Notes under the pieces: generated by a model | Databases searched by the model: none | The model's input: only the letters and a program-made list of their open reading frames with translations | Told to the model about the DNA's origin: nothing | In this document: in pieces, positions 1 to 11,028 of the stretch | Layout of the letters: every line of letters starts with the position of its first letter | Numbering within the stretch: the first letter of the stretch is position 1 | NCBI RefSeq assembly: GCF_023715415.1 | Contig: NZ_JAMBOB010000004.1 | Span: 186,001-250,000, forward strand | Length of the DNA: 64,000 nucleotides | Reading direction: 5' to 3' | DNA from: Neobacillus niacini | GTDB lineage: Bacteria; Bacillota; Bacilli; Bacillales; Cytobacillaceae | Translations under genes and position numbers: made by a program

Positions 1-1325
1 TTGGTAATTTCTACAAACACAGAAAACCACATTAAATATAATCCTGACTCAATGGTTCCGATTGGCTGATGTTTTTCATACAGGACCTCAGCAATTTCCT
101 GTGCGTCCTTTATGAAGGAAGGCGTTCCTGACCTTACCAAAGAAACATAATTTTTTTCCATAATGGTAAGCTTCTGATTTTGGTAAAAACGTTTAGAAGT
201 GAAGATTTCTTCTGTTTTTCCTGATACCGAAGCTAAAAATATAGCAAATAAACGTTCTTCAATATAATCACTTTCTAATTTTTGAAAAATAGACCCAGCA
301 TGATCCTCAAAGCCATTCGCAACCGGTCTTTCCACATTCCAAGGCTCGAATCCTTCTTTATCAGGGTTATGTTCAAGAGCTACTTTCCAAATACTTCGTG
401 CGAAATTCTCGTGATTTGTATAATAAGCGGAATACGAAAGCCAATAATAAAAAGGACCGTCACCTTCAAAACCGTTTTTATATAGCTTTTTTAGCCAAAA
501 ATACGCAGACTCATATTCACCAATTAAGGCAAAGGTTGCCCCCAATTTAAATTGATGGTCAATCATCATCGGCTGAATTTTCCTTAAGGAATCCATTAAG
601 CGTGTGACAGCTTTTGTCTTTCCTTGATAATGGGCAAAAACAAGTCGATTGCACAAGGCATGCAGATTTCCTGGATTTCTTTCCAATACATCGTCGAGAA
701 TAGATTCTGCTTTTTTGGTTTTCCCTAAATAAAAATAGGCGAGAGCTAAGTTGTTATAGGCAGACCAATATTCTGGGTATGCTTCAACGACATCCTTTAA
801 GAGCTCAATCGCTTTCGGAAAATATCCAGACTCCAGTAAATCACGGGCCTGCTCCTGCTTAATAATCAGATCGTCTTGTTCATAAAGTTCATCTTCTAAG
901 CCCTCCGCCTCAAATGATAGGAGCTCGAGAAGGTCTTCTGTATCTTCACTAAAATCACCATTTGGGTCTAATTCCAAATACATATTGGCATGGTGATACG
1001 CATCTTTAAAGAAACCTATATGGGCATAATTATTTGCTAAAAAATAGTGACATTCAGCCATTTCTTCATCAAGATCTTCAAGGATTAAATGCAAGAGTCG
1101 ATTAGAATTTTCAAACTCACCAAGTTCGGTTGATACTATGGCAAGCTGACAGGTTATCATCGGTTCACCCGGCTCCAGCTGCATCGCCCGTTGAAGATAT
1201 TTCTTTGCTTTTTTAAAATCACGGCGATGGTATGCTTTAATACCCTTCGTGAAATAATATTCCCCATTCGGAACAAATGACAGAATCTTTCCCTTTTGAA
1301 TTCTTGCTTTCGAGTCTTTAACCAT
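1..1325 (-). CDS. TPR-repeat protein, YvcD-like (3' end outside window)
   Basis: The reading frame stays open from an ATG at 1325 to the window edge, so at least 441 codons are present and the C-terminus is missing. A GGAGG lies five bases before this ATG. The protein shows several helical TPR-like units, for example an early one with KAKKYLQRAMQLEPGEP and another near residue 180 with KAIELLKDVVEAYPEYWSAY. There is no signal peptide, so it is probably cytoplasmic. In B. subtilis the gene next to hisI is yvcD, also a TPR protein, and that position supports the assignment. TPR proteins usually act as protein-binding scaffolds; no specific partner or reaction can be named. It is separated from hisI by a strong terminator and so is probably transcribed on its own. 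Confidence 0.8.
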   Translation of the reverse strand, partial: MVKDSKARIQKGKILSFVPNGEYYFTKGIKAYHRRDFKKAKKYLQRAMQLEPGEPMITCQLAIVSTELGEFENSNRLLHLILEDLDEEMAECHYFLANNYAHIGFFKDAYHHANMYLELDPNGDFSEDTEDLLELLSFEAEGLEDELYEQDDLIIKQEQARDLLESGYFPKAIELLKDVVEAYPEYWSAYNNLALAYFYLGKTKKAESILDDVLERNPGNLHALCNRLVFAHYQGKTKAVTRLMDSLRKIQPMMIDHQFKLGATFALIGEYESAYFWLKKLYKNGFEGDGPFYYWLSYSAYYTNHENFARSIWKVALEHNPDKEGFEPWNVERPVANGFEDHAGSIFQKLESDYIEERLFAIFLASVSGKTEEIFTSKRFYQNQKLTIMEKNYVSLVRSGTPSFIKDAQEIAEVLYEKHQPIGTIESGLYLMWFSVFVEIT

Positions 1326-1427
1326 GGAGACCTCCATCTATACACAATAAACTAACTTATGTAGTATACCACAACCAAAGCCCGTACGAGAAGGGATTGA
1401 ATTGTTTGGAGCATATTGGAAGATTCT

Positions 1428-1476
1428 CCAAATATACAAAAACACGCTGCATAACAGCGTGTTTTTGTATATTTGG
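1428..1476 (-). terminator. Terminator of the his operon
   Basis: Two perfectly complementary 22-base arms (1428-1449 and 1455-1476) flank a 5-base loop just after hisI. The arm contains a run of A/T that supplies the U-tract. A short GGTGCCTGTCACC palindrome follows at 1474-1486, overlapping the terminator end. Confidence 0.85.
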
Positions 1477-1491
1477 TGCCTGTCACCATTG

Positions 1492-2109
1492 TTATCGCTT
1501 ATGTCTTTCCTCTAGCGTCTTCAATACTTCTGTAAACGGCAGTTCCTGTTCTACTAATAGTACTTGCAGGTGGTAGAGAAGGTCGGCGGCTTCCCATTTT
1601 AGTTCTTCTTTGTCGCGGTTTTTGGCTGCGATGATGACTTCGGAGGCTTCTTCTCCGACCTTTTTCAAGATTTTATCGACACCTTTTTCGAAAAGGTATG
1701 TGGTATATGCCCCTTCTGGACGCTCTTTTTCTCGTTCGATAATCAGTCTCTCTAAAGATTGTAAGATTTGATAGTCCGCTAGGCTGGAAGACGCCCTTTC
1801 CGAAACAACGCCTTCAGTAAAACAGCTAACAGCTCCTGTATGACAGGCAGGACCTTTTGGCTCTACAAGTACAAGAACAGTATCTTGGTCGCAGTCGTAT
1901 TTCACACTTACGACAGACTGCGTATTCCCGCTTGTCGCTCCTTTATGCCAAAGCTCTTGACGAGAGCGGCTGAAGAACCATGTTTCCCCTGTTTCTAGTG
2001 TTTTTGTAAGTGATTCCTGATTCATATAAGCTAATGTTAATACTTCTTTCGTATCGGCATCCTGTACGATGGCAGGTACCAATCCTTTTTCATCAAAACG
2101 AATATTCAC
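1492..2109 (-). CDS. hisI: Bifunctional phosphoribosyl-AMP cyclohydrolase / phosphoribosyl-ATP pyrophosphatase
   Basis: This 205-residue fusion (HisIE) carries out steps 2 and 3 of histidine synthesis, converting PR-ATP to PR-AMP and then opening the ring. The N-terminal cyclohydrolase half (about 1-110) has the metal-binding CDQD and the conserved [11 protein letters not shown] stretch. The C-terminal pyrophosphohydrolase half (about 115-205) has [16 protein letters not shown] and the helix [14 protein letters not shown]. It is cytoplasmic. The start overlaps hisF by an ATGA, so it is translationally coupled and is the last gene of the operon, followed by the large terminator. Length is normal for Bacillus HisIE. 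Confidence 0.97.
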   Translation of the reverse strand: MNIRFDEKGLVPAIVQDADTKEVLTLAYMNQESLTKTLETGETWFFSRSRQELWHKGATSGNTQSVVSVKYDCDQDTVLVLVEPKGPACHTGAVSCFTEGVVSERASSSLADYQILQSLERLIIEREKERPEGAYTTYLFEKGVDKILKKVGEEASEVIIAAKNRDKEELKWEAADLLYHLQVLLVEQELPFTEVLKTLEERHKR

Positions 2110-2867
2110 CTGACACTCACTCCCTTCTCTAGCAAATAGCTTTTCACTTCATGAACTGAGGTTTCTTTATAATGAAAAATCGAAGCAGCAAGGGCTGCGT
2201 CTGCTTTCCCTTTTACAAAAGCCTCTTCAAAATGTCTGGCGTTTCCAGCACCGCCAGAAGCAATCACCGGAATCGTCACAGCTTCACTCACTGCCTTTGT
2301 CAGCTTGAGATCAAAGCCATTTTTCTCACCATCGCAATCCATACTAGTCAGTAATATTTCACCCGCACCTAGTTTAGCCGCTTCTTTTGCCCATTCAATT
2401 ACTCTACGGTCCGTTGGTTTACGGCCTCCATGTGTATACACACGCCATGTTCCGAGCTCTTCATCATACTTTGCGTCAATAGCAACCACAATACATTGTG
2501 TTCCAAAGAAGCCAGCTCCTTCAGAAATTAATTCAGGATTCAATACAGCGGCCGTATTTAATGACACCTTATCAGCACCCGCACGGAGAATCCTTTTCAT
2601 GTCCTCTAAAGAATTAATTCCGCCGCCCACTGTAAAAGGAATCGCAAGCTCAGAAGCAACAGACTTAACTACTTCGACCATGGTTTTTCGTCCTTCTACA
2701 GAAGCTGATATATCAAGGAAAACAAGCTCATCTGCTCCTTGCTCATCATAAAATCTTGCTAATTCAACAGGATCGCCAGCATCCCGAAGCTGAACAAATT
2801 GAATACCCTTGACAACTCTTCCTTCTTTTACATCAAGGCAAGGAATGATTCGTTTAGTTAATGTCAT
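2106..2867 (-). CDS. hisF: Imidazole glycerol phosphate synthase, cyclase subunit
   Basis: HisF is the (beta/alpha)8 barrel half of IGP synthase. It uses ammonia from HisH to turn PRFAR into imidazole glycerol phosphate and AICAR. The 253-residue protein has the two catalytic aspartates in the expected contexts: [13 protein letters not shown] near the N-terminus and VVAIDAKYD near residue 130. Phosphate-binding loops FTVGGGIN and VIASGGAGN are present. It overlaps hisA upstream and hisI downstream by 4 bases each, as expected for a tightly coupled operon. Length is typical and nothing is missing. Confidence 0.98.
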   Translation of the reverse strand: MTLTKRIIPCLDVKEGRVVKGIQFVQLRDAGDPVELARFYDEQGADELVFLDISASVEGRKTMVEVVKSVASELAIPFTVGGGINSLEDMKRILRAGADKVSLNTAAVLNPELISEGAGFFGTQCIVVAIDAKYDEELGTWRVYTHGGRKPTDRRVIEWAKEAAKLGAGEILLTSMDCDGEKNGFDLKLTKAVSEAVTIPVIASGGAGNARHFEEAFVKGKADAALAASIFHYKETSVHEVKSYLLEKGVSVR

Positions 2868-3592
2868 TTTCTCACCCCGCCAATTGCAAGTGCTTCCTTT
2901 AATGTGAATCGGTTTTCATAAAGGGCCTTCCCAACAATTGCCCCTTTCACACCCTCCGCATGAAGAGCACTCAAATCAGCTAAACTGCTCACGCCGCCAG
3001 AGGCTATCACTGTTTTTCCAGTAACCTCTGCCATTTCACAAACAGCAGTAATATTAGGGCCCGAAAGCGTACCATCCGTTGCAATGTCTGTAAAAATAAA
3101 TGTCCCCGCACCCGCATCAGCAAAGCGTTTACTTAGGTCTATGGCTTTTACTTCCGAAGTAGTCAGCCATCCGTGTGTTGCCACATAACCATTCTTAGCA
3201 TCGATACCAACAACAATCTGTTCACCGTACTTCTTAATCATCTCAATCGCAAATTCAGGATTAGAAACAGCAATACTCCCAATGATAACACGAGTGATGC
3301 CATTTTCTAAATAATGAAGGATGTCTTCTTCAGAGCGTATCCCCCCGCCAATTTGGACTTTTACCTTTAACTGCTGGGCTGCTTCAATGACGAAGCGATC
3401 ATTAATCCGTTTGCCATCCTTTGCTCCGTCGAGGTCAACCATATGTATCCAATCTGCACCATCTGCTGCAAACGTCCGAGCCATATCAAAAGGTGAATCG
3501 CCATAAATCGTTTCCTTATCATAATCACCTTGGAGAAGGCGCACGCAATTCCCGCCGCGCATATCAATCGCTGGATAAATCGTGAGTGTCAT
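2864..3592 (-). CDS. hisA: ProFAR isomerase
   Basis: HisA isomerises ProFAR to PRFAR, the fourth step of histidine synthesis. The 242-residue barrel starts with [10 protein letters not shown], containing the catalytic aspartate, and has the second one in VVGIDAKNG near residue 127. The phosphate loops QIGGGIRS and VIASGGVSS are visible and betray its common ancestry with HisF. It is cytoplasmic. It overlaps hisH and hisF by 4 bases on either side. Normal length and no odd features. Confidence 0.98.
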   Translation of the reverse strand: MTLTIYPAIDMRGGNCVRLLQGDYDKETIYGDSPFDMARTFAADGADWIHMVDLDGAKDGKRINDRFVIEAAQQLKVKVQIGGGIRSEEDILHYLENGITRVIIGSIAVSNPEFAIEMIKKYGEQIVVGIDAKNGYVATHGWLTTSEVKAIDLSKRFADAGAGTFIFTDIATDGTLSGPNITAVCEMAEVTGKTVIASGGVSSLADLSALHAEGVKGAIVGKALYENRFTLKEALAIGGVRK

Positions 3593-4215
3593 CGTACCGC
3601 CTTCCTTTCTTCAACTAATTTCAAAAAGTTATTCAGCAGGGCCATTCCAAGCTTACTGCTTTTTTCAGGATGAAATTGCATTCCGAATATATTATCCTTA
3701 CCAACAACTGCAGATACTTCTTCATGGTAATTAGCTTTTGCCAGCAGCACCTCTGAATTTTCTGCACTTACATAGTACGAATGAACAAAATATACATAAT
3801 CCTCTTCTAAACCCTTCAAAAGTGGAGAAGATTGAACGAATTCAAGTTTGTTCCAGCCCATATGCGGGACCTTGTATGTTTCACCCGCCGGGGTTTTGCC
3901 AGAAAAACGGCGTACACTTCCAGGCAATAACCCAAGCCCTTCCGTCAAACCATTCTCATCGCTATCCTCAAACAAAAGCTGCATGCCAAGGCAAATTCCA
4001 AGTAAAGGTTTCCCTGTGGCAGCAAACTTCTTAATGGTTTCTACCTGCAAAACTTCCATTGCATCTCGGAATGAACCAACACCAGGGAGCAATAACGCAT
4101 CAGCACCTAGTAGCTCCTCATTGTCTCCTGATATAAAATAATCGGCATTCAATCGCTCAAGTGCCTTACTGACACTAAAGAGATTGCCCATGCCATAATC
4201 GACAATTCCTATCAT
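3589..4215 (-). CDS. hisH: Imidazole glycerol phosphate synthase, glutamine amidotransferase subunit
   Basis: HisH hydrolyses glutamine and channels ammonia to HisF. The 208-residue class I glutamine amidotransferase shows the nucleophile elbow [13 protein letters not shown] with the catalytic cysteine near residue 78, and the His/Glu pair of the triad in [13 protein letters not shown] near residue 183. The N-terminal IVDYGMGNL is the usual start. It directly follows hisB (the hisB stop ends one base before this ATG) and overlaps hisA by 4 bases. Confidence 0.97.
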   Translation of the reverse strand: MIGIVDYGMGNLFSVSKALERLNADYFISGDNEELLGADALLLPGVGSFRDAMEVLQVETIKKFAATGKPLLGICLGMQLLFEDSDENGLTEGLGLLPGSVRRFSGKTPAGETYKVPHMGWNKLEFVQSSPLLKGLEEDYVYFVHSYYVSAENSEVLLAKANYHEEVSAVVGKDNIFGMQFHPEKSSKLGMALLNNFLKLVEERKAVR

Positions 4216-4803
4216 TTATAACATCCCTTTCGTCGACGGAACTCCTTTGATGCGAGGGTCAATGGTTGTTGCTTCGTCAAGTGCCCGGCCAAGGGCTTTA
4301 AAAACAGCCTCAATCATATGGTGAGTATTGTGTCCGTAATGCACAATTACATGAAGGTTCATCCTCGCCTCAAGAGCAAGCTTCCATAAAAATTCATGAA
4401 CGAGTTCCGTGTCAAATGTACCAACCTTTGAACTAGGAAACTCCGCTCGCATTTCAAGGTGCGGGCGGTTACTAAGATCAACCACAACCTGGGCTAATGC
4501 TTCATCCATTGGGACGAAGGCATTTCCATAACGTTTAATTCCCCTTTTGTCACCAAGAGCTTCGCGTAATGCCTGTCCAATACAAATGCCAATATCCTCT
4601 GTTGTATGATGATCATCTACTTCTATGTCACCTTTTGCGTCAACAGAAAGGTTAAATTGTCCGTGTTTCGTGAATAAATCAAGCATATGGCTAAAGAATG
4701 GAACTCCTGTTTCCAGTTCGGATTTTCCTTCGCCATCAATGTTTAATGATAAGCTGATTTGGGTTTCATTTGTAATTCGTTCAACGCTTGCGTATCTTTC
4801 CAT
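4216..4803 (-). CDS. hisB: Imidazoleglycerol-phosphate dehydratase
   Basis: HisB dehydrates IGP to imidazole acetol phosphate using bound Mn. The protein has the two metal-binding clusters [11 protein letters not shown] near residue 65 and [10 protein letters not shown] near residue 160, the monofunctional form of the enzyme. I choose the ATG at 4803 (195 residues, [12 protein letters not shown]) because the GGGGG ribosome binding site at about 4811-4815 lies at the right distance; an upstream TTG in frame at 4821 would add six residues without a proper site. The gene lies 22 bases after hisD. Confidence 0.96.
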   Translation of the reverse strand: MERYASVERITNETQISLSLNIDGEGKSELETGVPFFSHMLDLFTKHGQFNLSVDAKGDIEVDDHHTTEDIGICIGQALREALGDKRGIKRYGNAFVPMDEALAQVVVDLSNRPHLEMRAEFPSSKVGTFDTELVHEFLWKLALEARMNLHVIVHYGHNTHHMIEAVFKALGRALDEATTIDPRIKGVPSTKGML

Positions 4804-4825
4804 GGAAGGGCCCCCTAGCAAATAA

Positions 4826-6097
4826 TTATTGATTTTTAAGTCTCAACTCTACTGCACGTGCATGGGCCTCAAGACCTTCCATGCGCGCAAATTTTGCGAT
4901 TTTCTCTCCATTATCTCTTAACGCTTTTTCACTATATATAATGACACTTGATTTCTTTTGAAAATCATCCACATTCAACGGACTTGAAAATCTAGCTGTC
5001 CCATTGGTTGGCAGTACATGGTTTGGTCCTGCAAAATAGTCACCTACTGGTTCTGAACTATAGCGGCCAATAAAAATAGCACCTGCATGTCGAATTTTCC
5101 CAAGCAGCTCCATTCCATTTTCGGTCAGGATTTCAAGATGTTCTGGTGCTAGCTGATTCACCGTTTCAACGGCTTCCTCAATCGATGAAGTCACATAGAT
5201 GACACCAAAATCCGCAATCGACTTCGAGGCTATGTCCTTACGCGGCAGTAAAGCCAGTTGTTTTTCCACCTCGACTGCCACTGCCTCTGCTAAAACCATA
5301 GAAGGAGTAACAAGGACGCTGCATGCACGTGGGTCATGTTCTGCCTGAGATAACAAATCAGCAGCCACTTCATCCGCCCGTGCAGAATCATCAGCGATAA
5401 TCGCTATTTCACTTGGACCTGCGATCATATCGATATCAACATCACCGAAAACCTCGCGCTTCGCCAACGCAACGTAGATATTACCTGGTCCTGTAATTTT
5501 ATCAACAGGGGGAATTGATTCAGTTCCATACGCTAATGCACCAATGGCCTGAGCCCCGCCGACTTTATAAATTTCTTCCACTCCCGCTTCCTTCGCTGCA
5601 ACGAGCACAGCTGCTGGAAGTTTCCCTTCGCGCTCAGGAGGTGAGACCATCACGATTCTCTTCACTCCTGCTACTTTTGCAGGAATGACATTCATAAGGA
5701 CAGAGGAAGGATAGGCCGCCGTTCCCCCTGGTACGTATACTCCAACAGAGTCAAGAGGGGTGATTTTTTGGCCAAGTATACTGCCGTTTTCTTCAGTCGT
5801 CATCCATGAAGGACGCAATTGTTTTTCATGGAAGCTTCTAATATTTTTAGCAGCCTCTCTTACAATCGAAATAAAATCAGAATCTACTTGACCATATGCC
5901 TCATTTATTTCATTTTCAGTAACAATAAAGGATTCTAATCTGACCCGGTCAAATTTTTCTGTGTAAAACCGTAATGCTTCATCACCGGTAGAACGAATGT
6001 CCGAAATGATTTTTTTCACTACAGCTACCTGCTCCGTTGTTCCCGACTCAATGGACCGTTTAATGGAAACAAGGTCATTTACATTCACTATTTTCAT
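4826..6097 (-). CDS. hisD: Histidinol dehydrogenase
   Basis: HisD is a zinc enzyme that oxidises L-histidinol to L-histidine in two NAD-dependent steps, the end of the pathway. The 423-residue protein shows the family signature around [14 protein letters not shown], the [10 protein letters not shown] nucleotide-binding loop, SQAEHDP and the APEHLEI stretch with an essential His/Glu pair. Length is normal. It begins one base after the end of hisG and is followed by hisB, so it is in the body of the operon. Confidence 0.97.
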   Translation of the reverse strand: MKIVNVNDLVSIKRSIESGTTEQVAVVKKIISDIRSTGDEALRFYTEKFDRVRLESFIVTENEINEAYGQVDSDFISIVREAAKNIRSFHEKQLRPSWMTTEENGSILGQKITPLDSVGVYVPGGTAAYPSSVLMNVIPAKVAGVKRIVMVSPPEREGKLPAAVLVAAKEAGVEEIYKVGGAQAIGALAYGTESIPPVDKITGPGNIYVALAKREVFGDVDIDMIAGPSEIAIIADDSARADEVAADLLSQAEHDPRACSVLVTPSMVLAEAVAVEVEKQLALLPRKDIASKSIADFGVIYVTSSIEEAVETVNQLAPEHLEILTENGMELLGKIRHAGAIFIGRYSSEPVGDYFAGPNHVLPTNGTARFSSPLNVDDFQKKSSVIIYSEKALRDNGEKIAKFARMEGLEAHARAVELRLKNQ

Positions 6098-6098
6098 C

Positions 6099-6737
6099 CT
6101 AGTTTACCTCCAAGGAGACAACGCTGCTTAGCCTTGTAACTAATTCGTTAATTCGTTCATCTTTGATTCGATAGCTTACAGGGTTGACAATGAGCCTAGA
6201 TGTCACATCTTTAATTCTTTCAAATTCCACGAGGCCATTTTCGACAAGTGTCCTGCCTGTTGAAACAATATCAACAATTCGATCCGCTAATCCGATTAAG
6301 GGCGCAAGCTCGATTGAACCATTTAATTTAATGACTTCTACCTGTTCACCCTGCTCACGAAAATAAGCGGCCGCCACATTCGGATATTTCGTTGCCACTT
6401 TTGGTGCAACATCATTCATCGCTGTCCCTGGCAGGCCGGCAACAGCCAGATAACAGGCGCTTATTCGTAAATCCAGCAGTTCGTAAACATCTCGTTCTTC
6501 TTCAAGCAAAACATCCTTACCTGCGATTCCAACATCTGCAACCCCATGCTCGACATAGGTAGCTACATCCATAGGCTTTGCCAGAATAAAGCGCATATTC
6601 TCAGCTTCAACATCTAGAATTAATTTTCGGGAATCATCGAACTCTGGCGGCAGGTTGTAGCCTGCTTTCCGGAGTAAGTCTAACGCTTCTTCAAAAATCC
6701 TCCCTTTAGGCATTGCAATCGTTAATTTCGTATTCAT
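6099..6737 (-). CDS. hisG: ATP phosphoribosyltransferase, short form catalytic subunit
   Basis: HisG joins ATP and PRPP in the first committed step of histidine synthesis. At 212 residues it is the short form, which lacks the C-terminal regulatory domain and needs HisZ. Visible motifs are the start [13 protein letters not shown], the VGIAGKDVL loop and the PRPP-binding [11 protein letters not shown] near residue 150. I prefer the ATG at 6737, which has a GGGGGG ribosome binding site six bases upstream; a TTG five codons earlier lies inside that site. It starts one base after hisZ, matching the hetero-octamer pairing. Confidence 0.96.
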   Translation of the reverse strand: MNTKLTIAMPKGRIFEEALDLLRKAGYNLPPEFDDSRKLILDVEAENMRFILAKPMDVATYVEHGVADVGIAGKDVLLEEERDVYELLDLRISACYLAVAGLPGTAMNDVAPKVATKYPNVAAAYFREQGEQVEVIKLNGSIELAPLIGLADRIVDIVSTGRTLVENGLVEFERIKDVTSRLIVNPVSYRIKDERINELVTRLSSVVSLEVN

Positions 6738-6738
6738 C

Positions 6739-7902
6739 TTAAGCCCCCCCAATTAAAAAGGTGGTAATGGCAAACTTCTTTGTAAAAGCATCGAGATTCT
6801 TTACACCATTAATGTCTTGCAGGACGATTTTCTTTCCTTCTGCCTTCATGGTTTCAGCCAATTGAAAGGCTTCCTTTCGTCTTTCCTGGCTGAAAAAAAT
6901 ACACTCCACTTTACTCGTGAGCTCTTGCGGACCCATCGCTTCAAGAAGTTTATCGAGCCGAACGGCAAAACCAGTGGCACTTGCTTTTTTACCAAACTTC
7001 TCAATTAATCCGTAACGTCCGCCATTTCCAATTGGAAAACCGACATTTCCAGCATAGGCCTCAAATAAAATTCCGGAATAATAACTCATATGGCTGACAA
7101 TGGTAAAATCAAATTTCACATAGTCCTTTAAACCGTAGTCCGTAATGACCTCCCACAATTCCTTCAATTGTAAAAGCGATTCTTTTCCATAGCCGTCTTC
7201 GATGATATCGAGCGCTTGACCAATGACTTCAGAGCCGCCCCTTAATTCTAGAAGCTGAAGCAGCCTCTGTTTATCAATCGAGGATAGAGTATAAGAGTTT
7301 ACTTGCTCACGGTAACCAACAAAATTCTTTTCATATAAAAACCGTCTTAATGCGGTGGCACGTCCATTGGTTCCTAAAATTTGCATGAATAATTCTTGGG
7401 CAAAACCAATATGTCCTACGGATACTTGAAATTGACTCAGCCCTGCTTTTTTTAGAGAAGATACAAGCAGTGCGATTGCCTCTCCGTCGCTTGAAACAGT
7501 GTCATCGTTAATATATTCCACACCGATTTGCTCAAATTCAGCTGGTCTGCCGCCCTCCCTCTGCTGTGCGCGGTATACCTTCCCCGCATAGGCAAGTCTC
7601 AGCGGGAGATCATTTTCTAAAAGGCGCGAAGCTGCCACCCTGGCAATCGGTGCCGTCATATCTGGCCTGAGCACGAGTGTGTGCCCATCTTTATCAAGTA
7701 ATTTAAACAGCTCCGCATCAAGTATAGCCGAGGCGGTTCCAACGGTTTCATAATATTCTAAGGTAGGTGTTTCAATAAATTGATATCCCCACTGCTTGAT
7801 TGCGTCTTCCATCAAGGACCGAACACGCTGCTTCTTTTCATATAATTCTGGAAGCGTATCTCTCATGCCTAAAGGCTTTTCAAACATAAATAAACGGCTC
7901 AT
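6739..7902 (-). CDS. hisZ: ATP phosphoribosyltransferase regulatory subunit
   Basis: HisZ is a paralogue of histidyl-tRNA synthetase without charging activity. It binds HisG and gives histidine feedback control. The protein has class II synthetase motifs: the [12 protein letters not shown] stretch (motif 1 region), [13 protein letters not shown] and YAGKVYR (motif 2 region), and a shortened C-terminus without an anticodon-binding domain. I take the ATG at 7902 (387 residues), which has GGATG nearby at a suitable distance; the ATG at 7911 abuts the ribosome binding site. It is the first gene of the his operon, about 50 bases after the predicted transcription start. Confidence 0.95.
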   Translation of the reverse strand: MSRLFMFEKPLGMRDTLPELYEKKQRVRSLMEDAIKQWGYQFIETPTLEYYETVGTASAILDAELFKLLDKDGHTLVLRPDMTAPIARVAASRLLENDLPLRLAYAGKVYRAQQREGGRPAEFEQIGVEYINDDTVSSDGEAIALLVSSLKKAGLSQFQVSVGHIGFAQELFMQILGTNGRATALRRFLYEKNFVGYREQVNSYTLSSIDKQRLLQLLELRGGSEVIGQALDIIEDGYGKESLLQLKELWEVITDYGLKDYVKFDFTIVSHMSYYSGILFEAYAGNVGFPIGNGGRYGLIEKFGKKASATGFAVRLDKLLEAMGPQELTSKVECIFFSQERRKEAFQLAETMKAEGKKIVLQDINGVKNLDAFTKKFAITTFLIGGA

Positions 7903-7958
7903 CCAAATCATCCTTTATTTTCATAATCCTTTAGTTCGCTAATGTGCTAATAAATTAA

Positions 7959-7987
7959 AGTTTACCTTTTTGGGAAAATTCCGTCAA
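7959..7987 (-). promoter_or_regulatory. hisZ: Sigma-A promoter of the his operon
   Basis: On the minus strand a -35 TTGACG (7982-7987) is followed after 17 bases by a -10 TAAACT (7959-7964). The resulting leader is only about 50 bases long, too short for a T-box. The upstream terminator of the acyltransferase operon ends just before it. Confidence 0.6.
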
Positions 7988-7995
7988 CCTTTATT

Positions 7996-8025
7996 ATAAA
8001 AAAAGCCAGGTTCAGAAACCCAGCT
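7996..8025 (-). terminator. Terminator of the hprK-yvoF operon
   Basis: Arms at 8005-8012 and 8017-8024 form an 8-bp stem with two G-U pairs and a 4-base loop. A run of seven T follows on the minus strand. It lies immediately after the acyltransferase stop. Confidence 0.75.
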
Positions 8026-8029
8026 TTAG

Positions 8030-8566
8030 TTATTCGTTATTTTTCCCATATATCGGGTCTTCAGCCCAGCGTTTTTCCATTTCTTCTTTTGAATAAATGA
8101 TCCGCATTGGGTTGCCGCCGACGAATGCACCTGCTGGTACATCTTTATGAACGAGTGTTCCAGCGGAAACGATGGCTCCGTCACCAATACTTATCCCGGG
8201 AAGGATGGTTGAATTGGCTCCAATCATGACTTCACTGCCAATTTCAACAGGTCCAAGGCGGTATTCCTTTATCAAATATTCGTGGGCAAGGATGGTCGTA
8301 TTGTATCCAATCACCGTGTTGCGTCCGACGCTGATTTTCTCAGGAAACATTACATCAAGCATGACCATTAAGGCAAAGGAGGTTTGCTCACCGACCTTCA
8401 GTCCTAAGAATGTACGATAAAGCCAATTCTTCATTCCAAGAAACGGGGTGTATCGGGCCAGTTGAATCACAATAAAGTTTTTTACAACCTTCCAAAAGGG
8501 AACCGTTTTGTATACATGCCAAAGAGAGTTTGCCCCCTCAACAGGGTAGCGGGTGGTCTTCCTCAT
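8030..8566 (-). CDS. Left-handed beta-helix acyltransferase, YvoF-like
   Basis: This 178-residue protein belongs to the hexapeptide-repeat acyltransferases. The repeat region (about 80-160) contains [47 protein letters not shown] and VGGNPMRII, the usual closing turn of the LbH fold. The catalytic histidine is probably in LAHEY. Such enzymes move acetyl or similar groups from CoA to sugars or other acceptors; the substrate cannot be told. The gene is the last of the hprK operon, two bases after ppaX, and its position matches B. subtilis yvoF. Confidence 0.85.
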   Translation of the reverse strand: MRKTTRYPVEGANSLWHVYKTVPFWKVVKNFIVIQLARYTPFLGMKNWLYRTFLGLKVGEQTSFALMVMLDVMFPEKISVGRNTVIGYNTTILAHEYLIKEYRLGPVEIGSEVMIGANSTILPGISIGDGAIVSAGTLVHKDVPAGAFVGGNPMRIIYSKEEMEKRWAEDPIYGKNNE

Positions 8567-8568
8567 TC

Positions 8569-9216
8569 TTATTCTTCTCCGAGAATACTTAATAAATCCG
8601 TCATGTTTTCTAGCATGAAATCAGGTTCATATTTTGCCAGATACTCTCTGCCTTTTATGGACCAAGCGACACCAGCTGTTTTCGTACCAGCGTTTTTTCC
8701 GGCAAGCACATCATGAAAATTATCGCCTACCATTAAGGTTTCCTCAGGCTTTGAACCTAATTTTTCAAGTGCTAAGAATATCGGTTCGGGATCTGGTTTC
8801 ACTTTTTTCACATGATCGTACGCAATCATAACATCAAAGAACGGATCCAGTTTCATCAAACGTAGTCCTTTAAAAGCAACATCCTCACGCTTCGTTGTCA
8901 CGATTGCAAGCTTATACCCCTTCTCTTTTAATGTCTCTATGGTTTCCATAACACCGACAAATTCTTTTACCAGCGCATCGTGATTGGCAATATTATAGGT
9001 ACGATAATCTGTAATCATTTCCTCCACTCGATTTGGGTCCATTTTCCCAAAAACTTCATGAAGAGTAGGGCCTAGAAATGGCAGAACATCTTCTCGTGAA
9101 TATTTGCCTGGAAAGTATTTTTCAAGTGTGTGTAAATAAGTAGAAATAATTAGCTCATTTGTATCGATTAACGTTCCATCTAAATCAAATAGAATCGTAT
9201 TTATTTTACTTTTCAT
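8569..9216 (-). CDS. ppaX: Pyrophosphatase PpaX (HAD family)
   Basis: PpaX hydrolyses the pyrophosphate released when HPr kinase/phosphorylase dephosphorylates HPr-Ser-P. The 215-residue protein has the HAD motifs in order: [11 protein letters not shown] (motif I with nucleophile Asp), VTTKRED (motif II), KPDPEP with the lysine (motif III) and MVGDNFHD (motif IV). An alpha-helical cap lies between motifs I and II. It overlaps the end of the nucleoside-recognition gene by 11 bases. Being in the hprK operon fits the role and separates it from general phosphoglycolate phosphatases. Confidence 0.93.
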   Translation of the reverse strand: MKSKINTILFDLDGTLIDTNELIISTYLHTLEKYFPGKYSREDVLPFLGPTLHEVFGKMDPNRVEEMITDYRTYNIANHDALVKEFVGVMETIETLKEKGYKLAIVTTKREDVAFKGLRLMKLDPFFDVMIAYDHVKKVKPDPEPIFLALEKLGSKPEETLMVGDNFHDVLAGKNAGTKTAGVAWSIKGREYLAKYEPDFMLENMTDLLSILGEE

Positions 9217-10159
9217 AGGTTGGTTTTACTTCCTTTCTACTCAAGATGCCTGACCGTTTCCAAATAAACCCGACAATCAATGTCAGTGCAATAGCCACAC
9301 CAATCCGAATTAAAAAGAGCGGCCATACCGGGATACCCAGAGGGATAAAGATAAGTGTATCTTCCACAACTGCATGGCAGGCCATTAGAAAAATAAAAGC
9401 GAGCGTTAAATCTTTTTTACTCACTCCATCTTCCTTCACTGCCTGAATTACAACCCCTGCACCATAGGCGAGCCCAAATAACAAACCAGCTGCCATTGTC
9501 GTAGAAGTATTTTCATTCATCCCTAAACTCCTAGTGACAGGTGACATCCCATTTGAAAACTTCTTTAGATACTGCAGGTCTTTTAAAATTTGAATAACAA
9601 TCATCAACGGAATGACAATCATCGCTAACTGGAGGATTCCTAGTCCTGCTTTTTCAACCGCTGCGAGTAAAATGGAACCAATTCCCGAAACTTGTTCATC
9701 ACTTTGTGCTTGAATCAGGCCATATTGGGCAGTCTCACTGCCCCCCTGCCAAACTAAATTGATAACAATCGCAGATATAAACGCTAGTCCCAGTCTAGTA
9801 ACCAGTACAAGCCAAAGCTTTACGCCTACTTTCATCGCAACGCCCGATTCGACAATTAAATTATGAGAAAATGAGAGCATAACAGCTAAAATAAATACTT
9901 CTTTTACCGTAAAATCAAGGGTTAGGATAGCGCCTATCGCCGCATATAAATTGAGGAAGTTCCCCAAGACGAGTGGAATGGCAGCATCACCTGACAAGCC
10001 AAGCAAGTTCATCATTGGTGCAATCGACTCTATGACCCACGGTAAGACAGGGGTATACTGCAGCAATGCCACAATTAGGGTTACTGGAAAAATAATTTTC
10101 CCCAAGGTCCATGTTGTTTTAATCCCCACCTGAGTACCCTTTTTAATCGAGTTAATCAT
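9206..10159 (-). CDS. Nucleoside-recognition domain membrane protein, YvoD-like
   Basis: This 317-residue integral membrane protein has about eight hydrophobic segments and the Gate/nucleoside-recognition pattern, including [16 protein letters not shown] and a later [15 protein letters not shown] with paired glycine-rich helices. The family contains uncharacterised transporters and spore maturation proteins SpmA/SpmB. It lies between lgt and ppaX in the same order as B. subtilis yvoD. Substrate and direction are unknown. Its conserved place in the hprK operon suggests co-expression rather than a known function with HPr kinase. Confidence 0.85.
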   Translation of the reverse strand: MINSIKKGTQVGIKTTWTLGKIIFPVTLIVALLQYTPVLPWVIESIAPMMNLLGLSGDAAIPLVLGNFLNLYAAIGAILTLDFTVKEVFILAVMLSFSHNLIVESGVAMKVGVKLWLVLVTRLGLAFISAIVINLVWQGGSETAQYGLIQAQSDEQVSGIGSILLAAVEKAGLGILQLAMIVIPLMIVIQILKDLQYLKKFSNGMSPVTRSLGMNENTSTTMAAGLLFGLAYGAGVVIQAVKEDGVSKKDLTLAFIFLMACHAVVEDTLIFIPLGIPVWPLFLIRIGVAIALTLIVGFIWKRSGILSRKEVKPTYEK

Positions 10160-10177
10160 TTCTCCGATTTCTCCTTC

Positions 10178-11008
10178 TTAGTTCGTTAACGCTTGATTGT
10201 TTTTATCTAAGTATCTGTCATTCGCTAGATTCTTCTTTCGACGGTAAATCAGGATTAACACAGCACCTATAATTAAAGCAATTGAGATGGATTGTGCCAT
10301 CCTTAGGCCGCCCAGCATTAAACTATCTGTTCGTAAGCCTTCTATGAAAAAACGACCAACCGAATACCAAATCACGTAAGATAGGAATAGCTCCCCGCGA
10401 CGAAGGTTCACACGTCTAAGCATAATTAATAGAGCAAATCCGACGATATTCCAAATGGACTCATATAAGAAGGTCGGATGATAGTAGGAACCATTAATAT
10501 ACATTTGATTAATGATAAATTCAGGCAGCTGGAGGTTTTCGAGGAAAGTTCTAGTGACTTCGCCTCCGTGTGCTTCCTGATTCATAAAATTTCCCCAGCG
10601 ACCGATGGCTTGCCCTAAAATAATACTCGGTGCAGCAATATCGGCAATTTTCCAAAACGATATCCCGCGCTTTTTAGCAAAAACATAGGTTGTGACAACA
10701 GAACCAATTAGAGCTCCATGGATTGCAATGCCGCCATTCCAAATCTGAATGATTTGACCTGGATGCTGTGAATAATAGCCCCATTCAAAAATCACGTAAT
10801 ATAATCTCGCTGAAAGTATAGCAATGGGGATTGCCCATAGCATTAGGTCTGCAAAGGTATCCTTGGGTAATCCCCTTTTTTCACCCTCTCTAATCGCTAG
10901 AAAAAGTGCCAATGCTAAACCGGAACCAATAATAAGACCGTACCAATGTACTGAAATCGGTCCTAAGGAAAATGCAATGGGATCAAGCGGTTGTATAGTT
11001 GAATTCAT
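10178..11008 (-). CDS. lgt: Prolipoprotein diacylglyceryl transferase
   Basis: Lgt transfers diacylglycerol from phosphatidylglycerol to the lipobox cysteine of prolipoproteins. The 276-residue protein has about seven membrane segments. The catalytic HGALIG loop lies near residue 100 and the signature [14 protein letters not shown] near residue 135 carries the key arginine, asparagine and glutamate. The C-terminal part includes [13 protein letters not shown]. It follows hprK by 20 bases. Substrates in this window include the ZnuA-like and c551 lipoproteins. Confidence 0.97.
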   Translation of the reverse strand: MNSTIQPLDPIAFSLGPISVHWYGLIIGSGLALALFLAIREGEKRGLPKDTFADLMLWAIPIAILSARLYYVIFEWGYYSQHPGQIIQIWNGGIAIHGALIGSVVTTYVFAKKRGISFWKIADIAAPSIILGQAIGRWGNFMNQEAHGGEVTRTFLENLQLPEFIINQMYINGSYYHPTFLYESIWNIVGFALLIMLRRVNLRRGELFLSYVIWYSVGRFFIEGLRTDSLMLGGLRMAQSISIALIIGAVLILIYRRKKNLANDRYLDKNNQALTN

Positions 11009-11028
11009 ACCATTTCTCCTTTAGTAAA

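Noticed and set aside
2172-2751. Plus-strand open frames over hisF and similar frames over other genes
   Set aside because: They are shadows opposite strongly conserved genes, without ribosome binding sites or recognisable domains.
7903-7999. T-box leader for the his operon
   Set aside because: The leader is about 50 bases, without specifier or T-box sequence; the hairpin at 7996-8025 belongs to the preceding operon.
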